Source: Azospirillum oryzae (GTDB lineage Bacteria; Pseudomonadota; Alphaproteobacteria; Azospirillales; Azospirillaceae). Taken from it: a stretch of DNA of 64,000 bases. A program made the position numbers and the translations under genes. Where the stretch lies: the NCBI RefSeq assembly GCF_900177515.1, contig NZ_FXAK01000007.1, positions 852,501 through 916,500 on the forward strand, in the 5' to 3' direction. Under the pieces are notes generated by a model, which made no database searches, was not told where the DNA came from, and was given only the letters and a program-made list of their open reading frames with translations. Of this stretch, positions 54,380-64,000 are shown piece after piece; the stretch's first letter is position 1, and each line of letters starts with the position of its first letter.

Positions 54380-55459
54380 TCAGAAAGCGGCGGTGACGGG
54401 CACCGGGGTGCCGGTCAGCAGCCGGTTCTGGCCGGCGTGCCGCATGACTGCGGCGACGTTGACCGTGCGGAAGGCGTCGTCCCTGAGCGTCAGGGACAGA
54501 CGGTCGCGTTCGGTGAAGGACAGTTCGCGCTCCCCATCCAGCGCGATGGAGCCAGCGGTGACCTCCGGCACGAAGGCCACATCGGCCGGCATGCGGCGCC
54601 AGTCGGTGACGCCGACCCGGGCCATCATCCCCGGCGCGATGGGGGCGTGGAGCGTGGTGGCAGCCTTGCGGCAGTCGCCCTGGTGATTGGCATCCGGTGA
54701 CAGCCGCACCATAAGGCCGCCGCTCTCGTCGCGGCCGACGGGCTCCAGCAGGCCGGCGATGGCCGACATGCCGATCACCTCCGGGTCGGCGAAGGTGACG
54801 TAGAGTTCGCGGAAATTCTCGGTCCGCCACAGGGCGCGGGCGCCGATGTAGCGCTCCGTCACCAGGGCGACATCGACCAGCGCCATGTCGCTGACGGCGT
54901 CGCCGTTCGCCCCGCGGTCGAGGGACACGTCGATGCGCTTGTTGGCGGCGAAGGCGATGTGCGGCGGCACCCGGCCGGTGACCGCCAGCCCGGTGGCGAG
55001 CCCGGTGATCGTCGGCTCGCGATGTTCGGGGAAGGCGTTGTTGGTGCCGGTGGAGATGCCGGCGATCGGCACCGTCCCGCATTCCGCCGCCACCGCCCGA
55101 TGGGTGCCGTCGCCGCCCAGCACCACCAGGGCCGAGACGCCCGCCCGCCGCATCTCCGCGGTGGCGCGGTGGGTGTCGGCGACGGTGCCGGTGATCGGCA
55201 TGGAAACCGGGTGGAGGGCAGGGTAGATGTCCTCGCCACGTGACCGGGCGCGCATCATGCCGCGTTCTACATGGGCGCGGATGCCGCCATTCTCCGGCAT
55301 CATCAGAACGTCGCGGACGCCGCAGGCATGCAGCGCCGCCAGCACCCGCAGCAGGATGTTCGCCCGGTCGGCGATCTGCAGGCTGGTGGCGTTGGCGACG
55401 ACCCGGCGGATGTCGCGGGCGGAAACCGGATTGGCGACGATGCCGACGACCGGAGCCAA
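54380..55459 (-). CDS. acoX: AcoX, NAD-kinase-like acetoin catabolism protein
   Basis: 359 residues of the ATP-NAD/AcoX kinase family. The GGDGTHR motif (about 119-125) and the following SGTNNAFPE segment match the NAD-kinase nucleotide site. VVGIVANPVSARDIRR is the family N-terminus. AcoX is always found with aco operons; its biochemical role is not settled. It is the first gene of the operon, downstream of a sigma-54 promoter. Confidence 0.88.
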   Translation of the reverse strand: MAPVVGIVANPVSARDIRRVVANATSLQIADRANILLRVLAALHACGVRDVLMMPENGGIRAHVERGMMRARSRGEDIYPALHPVSMPITGTVADTHRATAEMRRAGVSALVVLGGDGTHRAVAAECGTVPIAGISTGTNNAFPEHREPTITGLATGLAVTGRVPPHIAFAANKRIDVSLDRGANGDAVSDMALVDVALVTERYIGARALWRTENFRELYVTFADPEVIGMSAIAGLLEPVGRDESGGLMVRLSPDANHQGDCRKAATTLHAPIAPGMMARVGVTDWRRMPADVAFVPEVTAGSIALDGERELSFTERDRLSLTLRDDAFRTVNVAAVMRHAGQNRLLTGTPVPVTAAF

Positions 55460-55519
55460 GATTGCGCCTCCCCCTCGTTGCGGCGCGCCGTTGATCGACG
55501 CGCGGTTCGAAGGGGTAAG

Positions 55520-55535
55520 AGCAACCGCCGTGCCA
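55520..55535 (-). promoter_or_regulatory. Sigma-54 promoter of the acetoin operon
   Basis: On the minus strand 55535 to 55520 reads TGGCACGGCGGTTGCT. It has the GG (-24) and GC (-12) elements with the TGGCACG-N4-TTGC consensus spacing. It lies 61 bases before the acoX ATG. Aco operons of other bacteria are driven by sigma-54 and AcoR. Confidence 0.85.
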
Positions 55536-55601
55536 GATGGTCAGTTCAGCGGATTTTCTTGATTTTCAACGGTTGGCGGCGGCGCAGCGGGGTGGGGCGT
55601 T

Positions 55602-55643
55602 GCAACAGGTGTTGCACGGACTGTTGCGCCGCCGGTGCAACAG
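55602..55643. promoter_or_regulatory. Palindromes, candidate activator (AcoR-type) sites
   Basis: GCAACAGGTGTTGC at 55602-55615 is an inverted repeat (6+2+6). A second, CTGTTGC at 55621-55627 with GCAACAG at 55637-55643, is a 7+9+7 repeat. Both use the same half site and lie 67-123 bases upstream of the sigma-54 promoter, a normal distance for an enhancer-binding activator. Confidence 0.55.
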
Positions 55644-55777
55644 GTGTGGCGCCGGCATGCCAGCATTCCACCCCTGCGCATCGCCCGTCTTGCCAAGCAC
55701 TCACCCGCCGCTTTAGCCTCGCTTGGTCATACCAATGAACCATCCTAATGAATCTTGGAGCGGGGAGGACAACACCC

Positions 55778-57181
55778 ATGACCGTCATCGCCACCACCCA
55801 GCCGCGCGCGGCCCTGACCGAGGAGGCTCGGGCCGAGCTGACGGCTCTGCTGGGCGACCGGTTCACCACCTCCCTGCCGGTGCGCGAGCATCACGGCAAG
55901 GACGAGTCCTATCACACCCCCTGTCCGCCCGATGGCGTCGCCTTCGCCAACTCGACCGAGGACGTCAGCGCGATCGTGAGGATCTGCGCGAAGCACAAGC
56001 TGCCGATCATCCCCTTCGGCACCGGCACCTCGCTGGAGGGCGGCATCGCCGCGCTGGCCGGCGGCATCACCATCGACCTGTCGGGCATGCAGCAGATCCT
56101 GCGCGTCAGCCCGGAGGATCTGGACGTCACCGTCCAGGCCGGCGTGACCCGCAAGCAGTTGAACGAGCATCTGCGCGACACCGGCCTGTTCTTCCCCATC
56201 GATCCCGGCGCCAACGCCTCGCTCGGCGGCATGACGGCGACGCGGGCCAGCGGCACCAACGCCGTGCGTTACGGCACCATGCGCGAGAATGTCCTGGGTC
56301 TGACCGTGGTCCTGGCCGACGGCCGCGTCATCAAGACCGGCGGGCGGGCGCGCAAGTCGGCGGCCGGCTATGACCTGACCCGCCTGTTCGTGGGGTCCGA
56401 AGGCACGCTCGGCATCATCACCGAGGTGACGCTGAAGCTCTACGGCATCCCGGAAGCCATCTCGTCCGCCGTCTGCGCCTTCCAGACCATCAAGGGCGCG
56501 GTCGACACCGTGATCCAGACCATCCAGGTCGGCGTGCCCGTCGCCCGCATCGAGCTGCTGGACGAGGTGCAGATCGACGCCGTCAACAAATACTCCAAGC
56601 TCGACTACGCGGTCGCCCCGACCCTGTTCTTCGAATTCCACGGCACCGACGCCGGCGTGAAGGAGCAGGCGGAGATGGTTGCTGCCATCGCCCAGGAACA
56701 TGGTGGCATGGAGTTCGCTTGGGCCACCCGGCCGGAGGATCGGTCCAAGCTCTGGCAGGCCCGGCATGACGCCTATTACGCCGCGCTGGCCCTGCGTCCG
56801 GGGTCGAAGGGCTGGCCGACCGACGTCTGCGTGCCGATCTCCCGCCTTGCCGACTGCATCCTGGAGACCAAGCAGGATCTGGCCGAGTCCAACATGCTGG
56901 CCCCGATGGTCGGCCATGTCGGCGACGGCAACTTCCACCTCGTCTATGTCCTCGACCCGGAGAACCCGGCCGAGCTGGCCGAGGCCCAGCGTCTTGCCGA
57001 CAAGATGGTGTCCCGCGCGCTGGAGATGGGCGGCACCTGCACCGGCGAACACGGCATCGGTTACGGCAAGATGGCGTTCCTGGAACAGGAGGCCGGCGAA
57101 GCGTTCAACGTCATGGGCGACCTGAAGCGCGCCTTCGATCCGGACAACCTGCTGAATCCGGGCAAGGTGGTGCGGGTCTAA
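55778..57181 (+). CDS. FAD-binding dehydrogenase, D-lactate/glycolate type (GlcD family)
   Basis: 467 residues. The start at 55778 has GGGGAGGA upstream and is preferred to one at 55748. The FAD PCMH domain has IIPFGTGTSLEGG, GMTATRASGTNAVRYGTM and GSEGTLGIITEVTLKL; the C-terminal cap has HVGDGNFH and GTCTGEHGIG. It probably oxidises a D-2-hydroxy acid such as D-lactate. It diverges from the aco operon, and the activator palindromes lie between the two, but a joint control is unproven. Confidence 0.87.
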   Translation: MTVIATTQPRAALTEEARAELTALLGDRFTTSLPVREHHGKDESYHTPCPPDGVAFANSTEDVSAIVRICAKHKLPIIPFGTGTSLEGGIAALAGGITIDLSGMQQILRVSPEDLDVTVQAGVTRKQLNEHLRDTGLFFPIDPGANASLGGMTATRASGTNAVRYGTMRENVLGLTVVLADGRVIKTGGRARKSAAGYDLTRLFVGSEGTLGIITEVTLKLYGIPEAISSAVCAFQTIKGAVDTVIQTIQVGVPVARIELLDEVQIDAVNKYSKLDYAVAPTLFFEFHGTDAGVKEQAEMVAAIAQEHGGMEFAWATRPEDRSKLWQARHDAYYAALALRPGSKGWPTDVCVPISRLADCILETKQDLAESNMLAPMVGHVGDGNFHLVYVLDPENPAELAEAQRLADKMVSRALEMGGTCTGEHGIGYGKMAFLEQEAGEAFNVMGDLKRAFDPDNLLNPGKVVRV

Positions 57182-57336
57182 TCACAAGCAAGTCTTTGAG
57201 TGCCTATGAATTACGCCCTATTTTTTAAGGCGTGGTCTTTTCTTGTGGGACTCTGATTATCGCTCTTACCATTGGCGATGCCGACTGTCGGCGCGGCGCG
57301 ACCATCCCGTCGCGCCGCCCAATGTGTAGCCCGGTC

Positions 57337-57609
57337 ATGAAGTTTGCTGCTCTCGCTCTTGCTCTTGGTGTCCTGTCGTTCGTTGGACTGGCGACGGGTT
57401 CGCCGGCCATGGCGGTCGACAACGCCAAGTGGGTGGCCCAGTGCATGAAGGACAACGCCGACGCCAAGGTGCCGGAGGCGGTGGTTAACAAATACTGGGT
57501 CTGCATGAACGAAAAGATGGACGACAACGAAACCCGGACCATCACCCAGTGGGAAAAAGCCAATCCGCAGGCCCGCAAGGCCTGCGAGAAGGCCGCCGGC
57601 TGGGAGTGA
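57337..57609 (+). CDS. Small exported protein of unknown function
   Basis: 90 residues, predicted signal peptide MKFAALALALGVLSFVGLATGSPAMA (cleavage near 26). The mature part KWVAQCMKDNADAKVPEAVVNKYW and CMNEKMDDNETRTITQWEKANP has three cysteines and charged helices. Probably periplasmic. Start at 57337; a longer open frame to 57232 would bury the signal. Confidence 0.7.
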   Translation: MKFAALALALGVLSFVGLATGSPAMAVDNAKWVAQCMKDNADAKVPEAVVNKYWVCMNEKMDDNETRTITQWEKANPQARKACEKAAGWE

Positions 57610-57650
57610 TTCTTTCCCCACTGACCGCCGAGGATGTTCGGACGGAAAAG

Positions 57651-57678
57651 TGGCCCGCTTCCGAGCTGAGGCGGGCCA
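57651..57678 (+). terminator. Possible hairpin terminator
   Basis: An 8-bp perfect stem TGGCCCGC/GCGGGCCA with a 12-base loop lies 41 bases after the small exported-protein gene. There is no long T run, so termination is only likely. Confidence 0.4.
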
Positions 57679-57754
57679 ACTCTTTACCGATGGGCAATCA
57701 AGCCGTCGCGATCGATAGCCCCTTTGAGATGAACGCTATGGTTTATGCGCCCAA

Positions 57755-58045
57755 TCAAAGGCATTCCGCGACAGCGGCGTAGGTGTATCCGTTGTTGATC
57801 GGTCCCGTATACTTTTCCATTTTCAGCGAATGAATTTTGACTGCCGAACTGCAGGCCTGAACGAATATTCCTTCAATTTCCTGCCGAGCCTTCGCCTCTT
57901 CCGGCGTGAACTGAATGATGCCTCTCATCCCGAACCCAGGCTTGTTGTTGGGAAGCATTGTCGGTATGGGCTGGTTCGATACCTGATCCACCGCACAAGC
58001 CGAGAGGGAAATCGCGGCGAGGATCATCAAGCCGATTGCGCGCAT
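57755..58045 (-). CDS. Small lipoprotein of unknown function
   Basis: 96 residues with a lipoprotein signal MRAIGLMILAAISLSACAVDQ (lipobox LSAC, Cys at 17). The mature part has a short Gly/Phe-rich loop and an amphipathic helix (FTPEEAKARQEIEGIFVQAC). Two further cysteines are present. No family recognised. It converges with the exported-protein gene at 57337. Confidence 0.7.
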   Translation of the reverse strand: MRAIGLMILAAISLSACAVDQVSNQPIPTMLPNNKPGFGMRGIIQFTPEEAKARQEIEGIFVQACSSAVKIHSLKMEKYTGPINNGYTYAAVAECL

Positions 58046-58135
58046 GAGCGAGGTCCTGACAATTAAAAATAGTCACCAAAAGTCCACAGGGTATTGTGGG
58101 CTGTCAAGTGCTGTGCAGCCGCATTTCACTGTCCC

Positions 58136-58615
58136 TCACCGAAACTTCGGCCGCCGTCCCGCCTTCAGCGCCTGCACCGCCTGGTCCAGCGTCTGCAGGA
58201 ACTGCGACTTGTCGCGCTGGCTCATCGGGGCGTTGCCGCCGCCGACCACGCCCATGTCGCGCAGATCCTGCATCAGCGCGCGGGTGGCGAGCGCGGAGCC
58301 GACGCTGTCCGGAGTGAAGGGGCGTCCGGTCGGGCCGATCACCACCGCGTTGCGCTTCACGCAGCGGTCGGCCAGCGGGATGTCGGCGGTCACCACGATG
58401 TCGGTCGACCCCGCATGCTCGGCGATCCAGTTGTCGGCGGCGTCGAAGCCGTCGCTGACCACCACCAGTTCCGCCATGCACTCCGTCGGCAGGCGCAAGG
58501 GCGCGTTGGCGACGATCCACACCTTGCAGCCGGTGCGGCCGGCGACCTTGTAAATCTCGGCCTTGACCGGGCAGGCGTCGGCATCGACGTAGATTTCGAC
58601 TTTGGGGCTGACCAA
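58136..58615 (-). CDS. YaiI/YqxD family protein (DUF188)
   Basis: 159 residues, the usual length. The fold's conserved acidic residues are in VDADACPVK at the N-terminus, VVSDGFDAADNWIAEH, and VVTADIPLADRCV, then GPTGRPFT; these resemble a PIN-like metal-dependent nuclease pocket. The activity of the family is not established. Stands alone, diverging from ettA. Confidence 0.87.
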   Translation of the reverse strand: MVSPKVEIYVDADACPVKAEIYKVAGRTGCKVWIVANAPLRLPTECMAELVVVSDGFDAADNWIAEHAGSTDIVVTADIPLADRCVKRNAVVIGPTGRPFTPDSVGSALATRALMQDLRDMGVVGGGNAPMSQRDKSQFLQTLDQAVQALKAGRRPKFR

Positions 58616-58777
58616 TCCTTTTCCTCCTGTTGCCGGCCGATCCGGGCCGATCGGCTCAACAAGGTTTCATGCAAGGCCCTTATGCGCTAAAACCGGTCCC
58701 TAGCGACAGGGTGCCGTGGAACCGCAAGGCAGGGGCGGCGCCAATTCTCACATCTTTTCGGAAGGTCGGAGCGGCGC

Positions 58778-60454
<1,677 letters not shown>

Positions 60455-60483
60455 TTTCTGCTGCTGATCCCGTACGCTGAACG

Positions 60484-60523
60484 GAAAAGGCCGCCCCCTC
60501 CGGATGGAAGGGGCGGCCTTTTT
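60484..60523 (+). terminator. Rho-independent terminator after ettA
   Basis: AAAAGGCCGCCCCCTCC pairs with GGAAGGGGCGGCCTTTTT (13-bp core with one mismatch, GGAT loop), followed by a T run. It lies 30 bases after the ettA stop and, as an A tract precedes the stem, may also stop the minus-strand gene beyond. Confidence 0.9.
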
Positions 60524-60547
60524 CACGACCGTGATCGGTCAAGCCCG

Positions 60548-61717
60548 TCAGCGGGTGACGTCGTCCGGCCGGTCGGTGCGGCGGTCGCGCAGGCTTTCGT
60601 CCCGCGTATCCTCGACCTCCACCTCGGTGCGGCGGACGGTGTCGCGGACGCTCTGGGCGCGTTCCTCGACGTCCTTGCGGACCACGACCGTCTCGCGGAC
60701 ATGGGCGGTCTTGCTGACCACCGCTTCCTCGTCGGTCTCCGTCACCTCGATGGTGCGCTCGCGGAAGGCGTCGGCGGGGACGTCCGTGCTGCCCTCCACC
60801 ATACCGCCGGGGCGGCGTTCGACGGTGACCGTCTCGTCGCGCAGGCGCACCTGCTCCTCGACCGGCGTCTCGACGACATAGCTGCGGACGCGGACGCCGC
60901 CGCGCTCGACGGTGCGCTTGCCGATGTTGACCTGCTCCTCGACGACCGGGATCTGCTCCTCGCGTTCGGACGTGCCGCTGCGGGTGGTTTCGGTGTTCAC
61001 GTCGCGCATGGCCGCCGCGGCGCCGGTCAGGCCGGTCCCGGAGGTGGTGCCGGTGGTGGTGTCGACAGGCGTGCGGCCCGGCGAGTAGCGCAGGCGCTCT
61101 TCCTCAGCCGATGGCTCGTCATAATAGTCGGCGGCTTCGTCGTAGCCGGTCCAGCCGGATTCGCGATAGGCGCTGCCGCGTTCCTCGACATCCACCACGT
61201 TGCCGCGCTCCAGCACCTCCATGGCGCGATCGACGTCTTCCTCGTCCAGCCGGACCTTCAGCAGCGAGCCGCCGCGGCGGACGCCTTCGGCATAGACCTG
61301 CGCATCCTGGTTCGGCACGCCCCAGCCGGCGAGGCGGGTCAGCATGCCGCCGGAATTCGTGCCGGTTGTCGAGCCCGTGTAGCCCGTGGTTCCCGCCGCC
61401 GTGGAGCCGGTCCCCATGCCGCCTCCGGCGCCCAGCCCCATGCCGACGGGCGGCACCGTGTTGGGCGAGGCGACATAGCCGGTGGACAGGTCGGTGCGGG
61501 CGGTGCCGCTCGCCGCACCCAGAGAAGCGTCGCCGGTGGTGGTGCCCATGCCGGTTCCGGTTTCCGACGTGTCGCTGCCGCTCCAGCTGCCGCCGGTCAG
61601 GTCGCCGTGCGACAGGATTTCAATGGCGCTGGACTCGAAACCGGCGGCCTGCAGATCGCGTGAGGCGGTTTCGGCGTCGGATCGGTGGTCATAGAGGGCG
61701 ACGATGGTCTTGGTCAT
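60548..61717 (-). CDS. Stress protein: YflT-like domain and DUF2382
   Basis: 389 residues. The N-terminus TIVALYDHRSDAETASRDLQAAGF is the general-stress 17M/YflT-type domain. A Gly/Thr-rich low-complexity linker follows (about 45-130), then a segment with SLLKVRLDEEDVDRAMEVLER. The C-terminal 120 residues form a DUF2382 domain: EEQIPVVEEQVNIGKRTVERGGVRVRSYV, with the repeat ETVTVERRPGG. DUF2382 proteins are linked to desiccation, oxidative and radiation stress, but their mechanism is unknown. The next gene on the same strand is a second DUF2382 protein, five bases upstream. Confidence 0.85.
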   Translation of the reverse strand: MTKTIVALYDHRSDAETASRDLQAAGFESSAIEILSHGDLTGGSWSGSDTSETGTGMGTTTGDASLGAASGTARTDLSTGYVASPNTVPPVGMGLGAGGGMGTGSTAAGTTGYTGSTTGTNSGGMLTRLAGWGVPNQDAQVYAEGVRRGGSLLKVRLDEEDVDRAMEVLERGNVVDVEERGSAYRESGWTGYDEAADYYDEPSAEEERLRYSPGRTPVDTTTGTTSGTGLTGAAAAMRDVNTETTRSGTSEREEQIPVVEEQVNIGKRTVERGGVRVRSYVVETPVEEQVRLRDETVTVERRPGGMVEGSTDVPADAFRERTIEVTETDEEAVVSKTAHVRETVVVRKDVEERAQSVRDTVRRTEVEVEDTRDESLRDRRTDRPDDVTR

Positions 61718-61722
61718 CGGCT

Positions 61723-62175
61723 TTACTCCTCGGACGTGTTCTGATTGGGGGACCGGACGGGTGCGTTGGGGGCTGTGACCCGCTCCACCACCGCTTCTTC
61801 GGAACGCAGGGTGACGGGCTGCTCGACCTCGACGATGCGCCGGGATTTGCGGATGTGCAGTTCTTCGCGGAGAATCAGGCGGCGCTCCACCACCAGCACT
61901 TCCTCGACCAGCGGGATCACCGTCACGTCCCCCTCCTGGCGGATGCCGGGATGGGCGTCGATCTCTCGGTCGATGGGAACGCGGGTGACTGTGGCCTCTT
62001 CATGCTCCAGCGCTTCGCGGACCGTCTCTTCGCGTTCGGACACGCGTGTGGTGACGCGGACGCGGCTTCGTTCCACCCGCTGCTTGCCGACGGTCACCGA
62101 CTCGTCGTGCAGGGGAATGACCGCATCGCCCTGTTGGCTGGTCCGGGCGGGAGGCGGTCCGTTGTCGGCCGTCAT
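61723..62175 (-). CDS. Second DUF2382 stress protein
   Basis: 150 residues, essentially one DUF2382 domain: VIPLHDESVTVGKQRVERSRVRVTTRVSEREETV, then IPLVEEVLVVERRLILREELHI. It lacks the N-terminal domain of its neighbour at 60548-61717 and is read in the same direction with a five-base gap, so they are probably co-expressed. Possibly they act together in envelope or DNA protection. Confidence 0.8.
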   Translation of the reverse strand: MTADNGPPPARTSQQGDAVIPLHDESVTVGKQRVERSRVRVTTRVSEREETVREALEHEEATVTRVPIDREIDAHPGIRQEGDVTVIPLVEEVLVVERRLILREELHIRKSRRIVEVEQPVTLRSEEAVVERVTAPNAPVRSPNQNTSEE

Positions 62176-62194
62176 GGCGGCAGGGGGGTGCGGA

Positions 62195-62335
62195 TCAGCG
62201 GAACAGGAGGTAGAGGACGATCGCGACCACGATCAGGCCGATGATGATCCACATCCAGTTCATGCCCGAACTGCCGGCCCCGCCGTCGGAGCCGTCATAC
62301 ACACCAACTTTCCTGGGCTTCTGTTCGTCTGCCAT
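62195..62335 (-). CDS. 46-residue single-helix membrane protein
   Basis: Starts at 62335 behind GGAGG. The N-terminus is charged (MADEQKPRKVGVYDG), then a Gly/Ser hinge and one hydrophobic helix, MNWMWIIIGLIVVAIVLYLLF, ending in Arg. Tail-anchor-like proteins of this size are common next to DUF2382 genes. It belongs to the same minus-strand cluster, 19 bases from the second DUF2382 gene. Confidence 0.6.
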   Translation of the reverse strand: MADEQKPRKVGVYDGSDGGAGSSGMNWMWIIIGLIVVAIVLYLLFR

Positions 62336-62490
62336 GGGAGCCTCCTGAGGATTTCCACCGGCGGGTTCGCCCCCATCCGGCATGCTCCATTCAAACAGGG
62401 GCTCGCGTGGATCGTTCCCCCTGATCGTTTCGGGGAATCAACGATCCTATCAAATCAAACGATCGACGGCAGGAATGTCGAAGCGGCAGC

Positions 62491-63987
62491 TCAGCCGGCC
62501 ATTTTCTGGTGTTCCAGGAAGGCGGTCTTCAGCAGTGCCTTCAGGTCGTCGCCATACTGGTGGAAGCGGACCGACAACTGGCCGCGCTCCTCGTCGCGGT
62601 GCAGGACGACGAGGTTGGCGACGGCCGCCACCTCCTGCCGGTCGGCAAGAACGACGCGGGCCTGGAAGGTCTGGCCGCGCTGGTAGGGCTGGTTGACCGC
62701 CAGCAGGCACAAGCCCCCCACCGACCAGTTGCGGGCCGGGAAGCTGCCATGGTCGGTGTGGACGACCATGCCGGGCCGGACGAAGCGCTTCTGCCGCCGC
62801 CGTTCCTCCGGTGGGGGAGGGGGGAAGGGGCTGGAGGCGCCGGGCATGTCGATGCCGGACCGGTCGGTCAGGGCATTCTTGAACACGGCGCCGCGCACGA
62901 TCGCCGGCCCCATGGTGGAGTCGCGCAGGTCGGCGTCGGAAAAGTCGGCGCCTTCGAAATTGGCCGGCCAGTCACGGCCGCCGGCCAGCGGCACCGGGCG
63001 GGCGTCGACCCCGGTCATCAGCGTGTGCGCCAGATAGGCGCGGCGCAGGGTGGCGCCGCGCAGCACGGCATCGCGCAGGTCGGCCTCGTCCAGGTCGATA
63101 TAGGACAGCTCCGCCATCTCCAGGCTGGCCTTGGTCAGGCGGGCGCCGGGCAGGCGGCAGCGGCGCAGCCGGGCCGCCGCCAGCGTCCGCCCATGCAGGT
63201 CCGCCCCCGCCACCGACACGAGGTCGAGGTCGAGCCGCGCGCCCTCCGCACCGCCGCTGTCGACCCAGCGCTCGTGCCGCTCCACCAGCTCCAGGAACTC
63301 GGCCACCGGCATCGCGGTGTAGCTGGGCCGGACGATGGCGTCGGGCGGCAGGACGAAGGGGATGAAGGTGCGGGTCAGGGTGGCGTGGTCCATCACCGTG
63401 TTGCCGAACACGGCCCCGTCCAGGTTGGCGCCGCAGAAATCGGTGCCCATCAGCACGGCGGAAGTCAGCTCCGCCCCGGTCAGGTCGGCATCGTTCAGGT
63501 CTGCGCCGGTCAGGTCGCAGCCGGAGAAATTGGCGCCGGCCAGGATCGACCGCTCCATCTTCGCCTCGGTCAGCCGGGTGGTGCCGGTGCCGCGGGCGGT
63601 CGGGCTGCCGTCCGTTCCGCCGCTGTCCACCAGTTCGCCCGCACGGAAATCGGCGCCGCGCAGGTTGGCGTCGGTCAGCAGCGCGCGGTGCAGGTTGGCG
63701 CCACGCAGGTCGGCGCCGGTGACGATGGCGCCGGTCAGGTTCACCGCCTCCATGTCGGCGCCGAACAGGTCGGCCTGCGACAGATCGGCCTTCACCATGC
63801 GGGTGTTGCTGAGGTTGGCTCCGGCCAGCTTGGCGCCGGCCAGCGACACGCGCTCCAGGTTCAGCCGCGACAGGTCGCGGAAGCTGAGGTCGGCGCGCCG
63901 GCCGCTGGACGGGCGCTTCAGCCACGCCTGATGCGCCTGGATGATCGTCCGGAGTTCGTCGATCTCTTTCGGATCGCGTTCGGCCAT
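62491..63987 (-). CDS. Pentapeptide-repeat protein with a C-terminal PilZ domain
   Basis: 498 residues. From about 30 to 150 and again from 180 and 270 to 360, A(D/N)Lxx repeats follow one another (for example SLAGAKLAGANLSNTRM and ADLSQADLFGADM), which fold as a right-handed beta helix. The C-terminal 100 residues read RRRQKRFVRPGMVVHTDHGSFPARNWSVGGLCLL. This is PilZ-like, with RxxxR-type basic residues and the (N/D)xSxxG motif as NWSVGG, so it may bind cyclic di-GMP. The combination suggests a signal-dependent scaffold. It starts 13 bases from the window edge, and its operon upstream is not visible. Confidence 0.8.
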   Translation of the reverse strand: MAERDPKEIDELRTIIQAHQAWLKRPSSGRRADLSFRDLSRLNLERVSLAGAKLAGANLSNTRMVKADLSQADLFGADMEAVNLTGAIVTGADLRGANLHRALLTDANLRGADFRAGELVDSGGTDGSPTARGTGTTRLTEAKMERSILAGANFSGCDLTGADLNDADLTGAELTSAVLMGTDFCGANLDGAVFGNTVMDHATLTRTFIPFVLPPDAIVRPSYTAMPVAEFLELVERHERWVDSGGAEGARLDLDLVSVAGADLHGRTLAAARLRRCRLPGARLTKASLEMAELSYIDLDEADLRDAVLRGATLRRAYLAHTLMTGVDARPVPLAGGRDWPANFEGADFSDADLRDSTMGPAIVRGAVFKNALTDRSGIDMPGASSPFPPPPPEERRRQKRFVRPGMVVHTDHGSFPARNWSVGGLCLLAVNQPYQRGQTFQARVVLADRQEVAAVANLVVLHRDEERGQLSVRFHQYGDDLKALLKTAFLEHQKMAG

Positions 63988-64000
63988 GGCGTCGGGTTCC

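Overview
The window is high-GC alphaproteobacterial DNA. Gene content and protein similarity (leuD-leuB, amn, ftsY-mtaB-dapF, zapE, an acetoin dehydrogenase cluster, KGG and DUF2382 stress proteins) fit Rhodospirillales, most likely Azospirillum or a close relative. The genus is an inference from protein resemblance only.

Left chromosomal arm (1-16.7 kb). On the minus strand: AMP nucleosidase, ftsY, mtaB, dapF, and a surface-glycan trio (GtrA flippase, GT2 glycosyltransferase, large membrane protein). On the plus strand: leuD and leuB, followed by a strong terminator. Then come a KGG-repeat stress protein, a CitE-like CoA lyase, pdxY, a large membrane sensor kinase and zapE.

Integrated island (about 16.71-47.36 kb). 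A perfect 42-bp direct repeat made of the zapE 3' end lies at 16668-16709 and 47323-47364. A tyrosine integrase (45742-47076, minus) sits just inside the right copy. Each copy is followed by different bases that still encode the same last residues (QHLT) and a stop, so the element rebuilds zapE when it inserts. Cargo from left to right: fragments of an anaerobic sulfatase maturase and a LysR regulator; a GIY-YIG-type gene split by an IS5-family element with a TAA duplication; dpdA-dpdB of the 7-deazaguanine-in-DNA system; an eroded mobilisation backbone (VirB10 fragment, IS110 fragment, repA with an in-frame stop, two ParA-like proteins, inverted repeats that may be an oriT, a relaxase, a split and truncated coupling protein, an IS256 fragment); csaA and lrp fragments; a 1322-residue nuclease/STAND/repeat protein; a HEPN-type protein; an intact IS66 element with an 8-bp duplication; a tightly overlapping three-gene operon of an alpha/beta hydrolase, a caspase-like protease and a pYEATS protein; and an unknown protein next to the integrase. 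The island reads as a defence island on a decayed mobilisable element. The hydrolase-caspase-pYEATS operon is the best candidate for an undescribed system, followed by the STAND protein and the short dpdAB pair.

Right chromosomal arm (47.4-64 kb). A cysteine-rich lipoprotein is followed by a seven-gene minus-strand acetoin operon: acoX-acoA-acoB-acoC, a short-chain dehydrogenase, a butanediol-type dehydrogenase and lipA. It is preceded by a near-consensus sigma-54 promoter (55520-55535) and GCAACA/TGTTGC palindromes that may bind an AcoR-type activator. Next come a D-lactate/glycolate-type FAD dehydrogenase, two small exported proteins, a YaiI/YqxD protein, ettA, a stress locus with two DUF2382 proteins and a tiny membrane protein, and a pentapeptide-repeat/PilZ fusion. 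No tRNA, rRNA or CRISPR array was seen.
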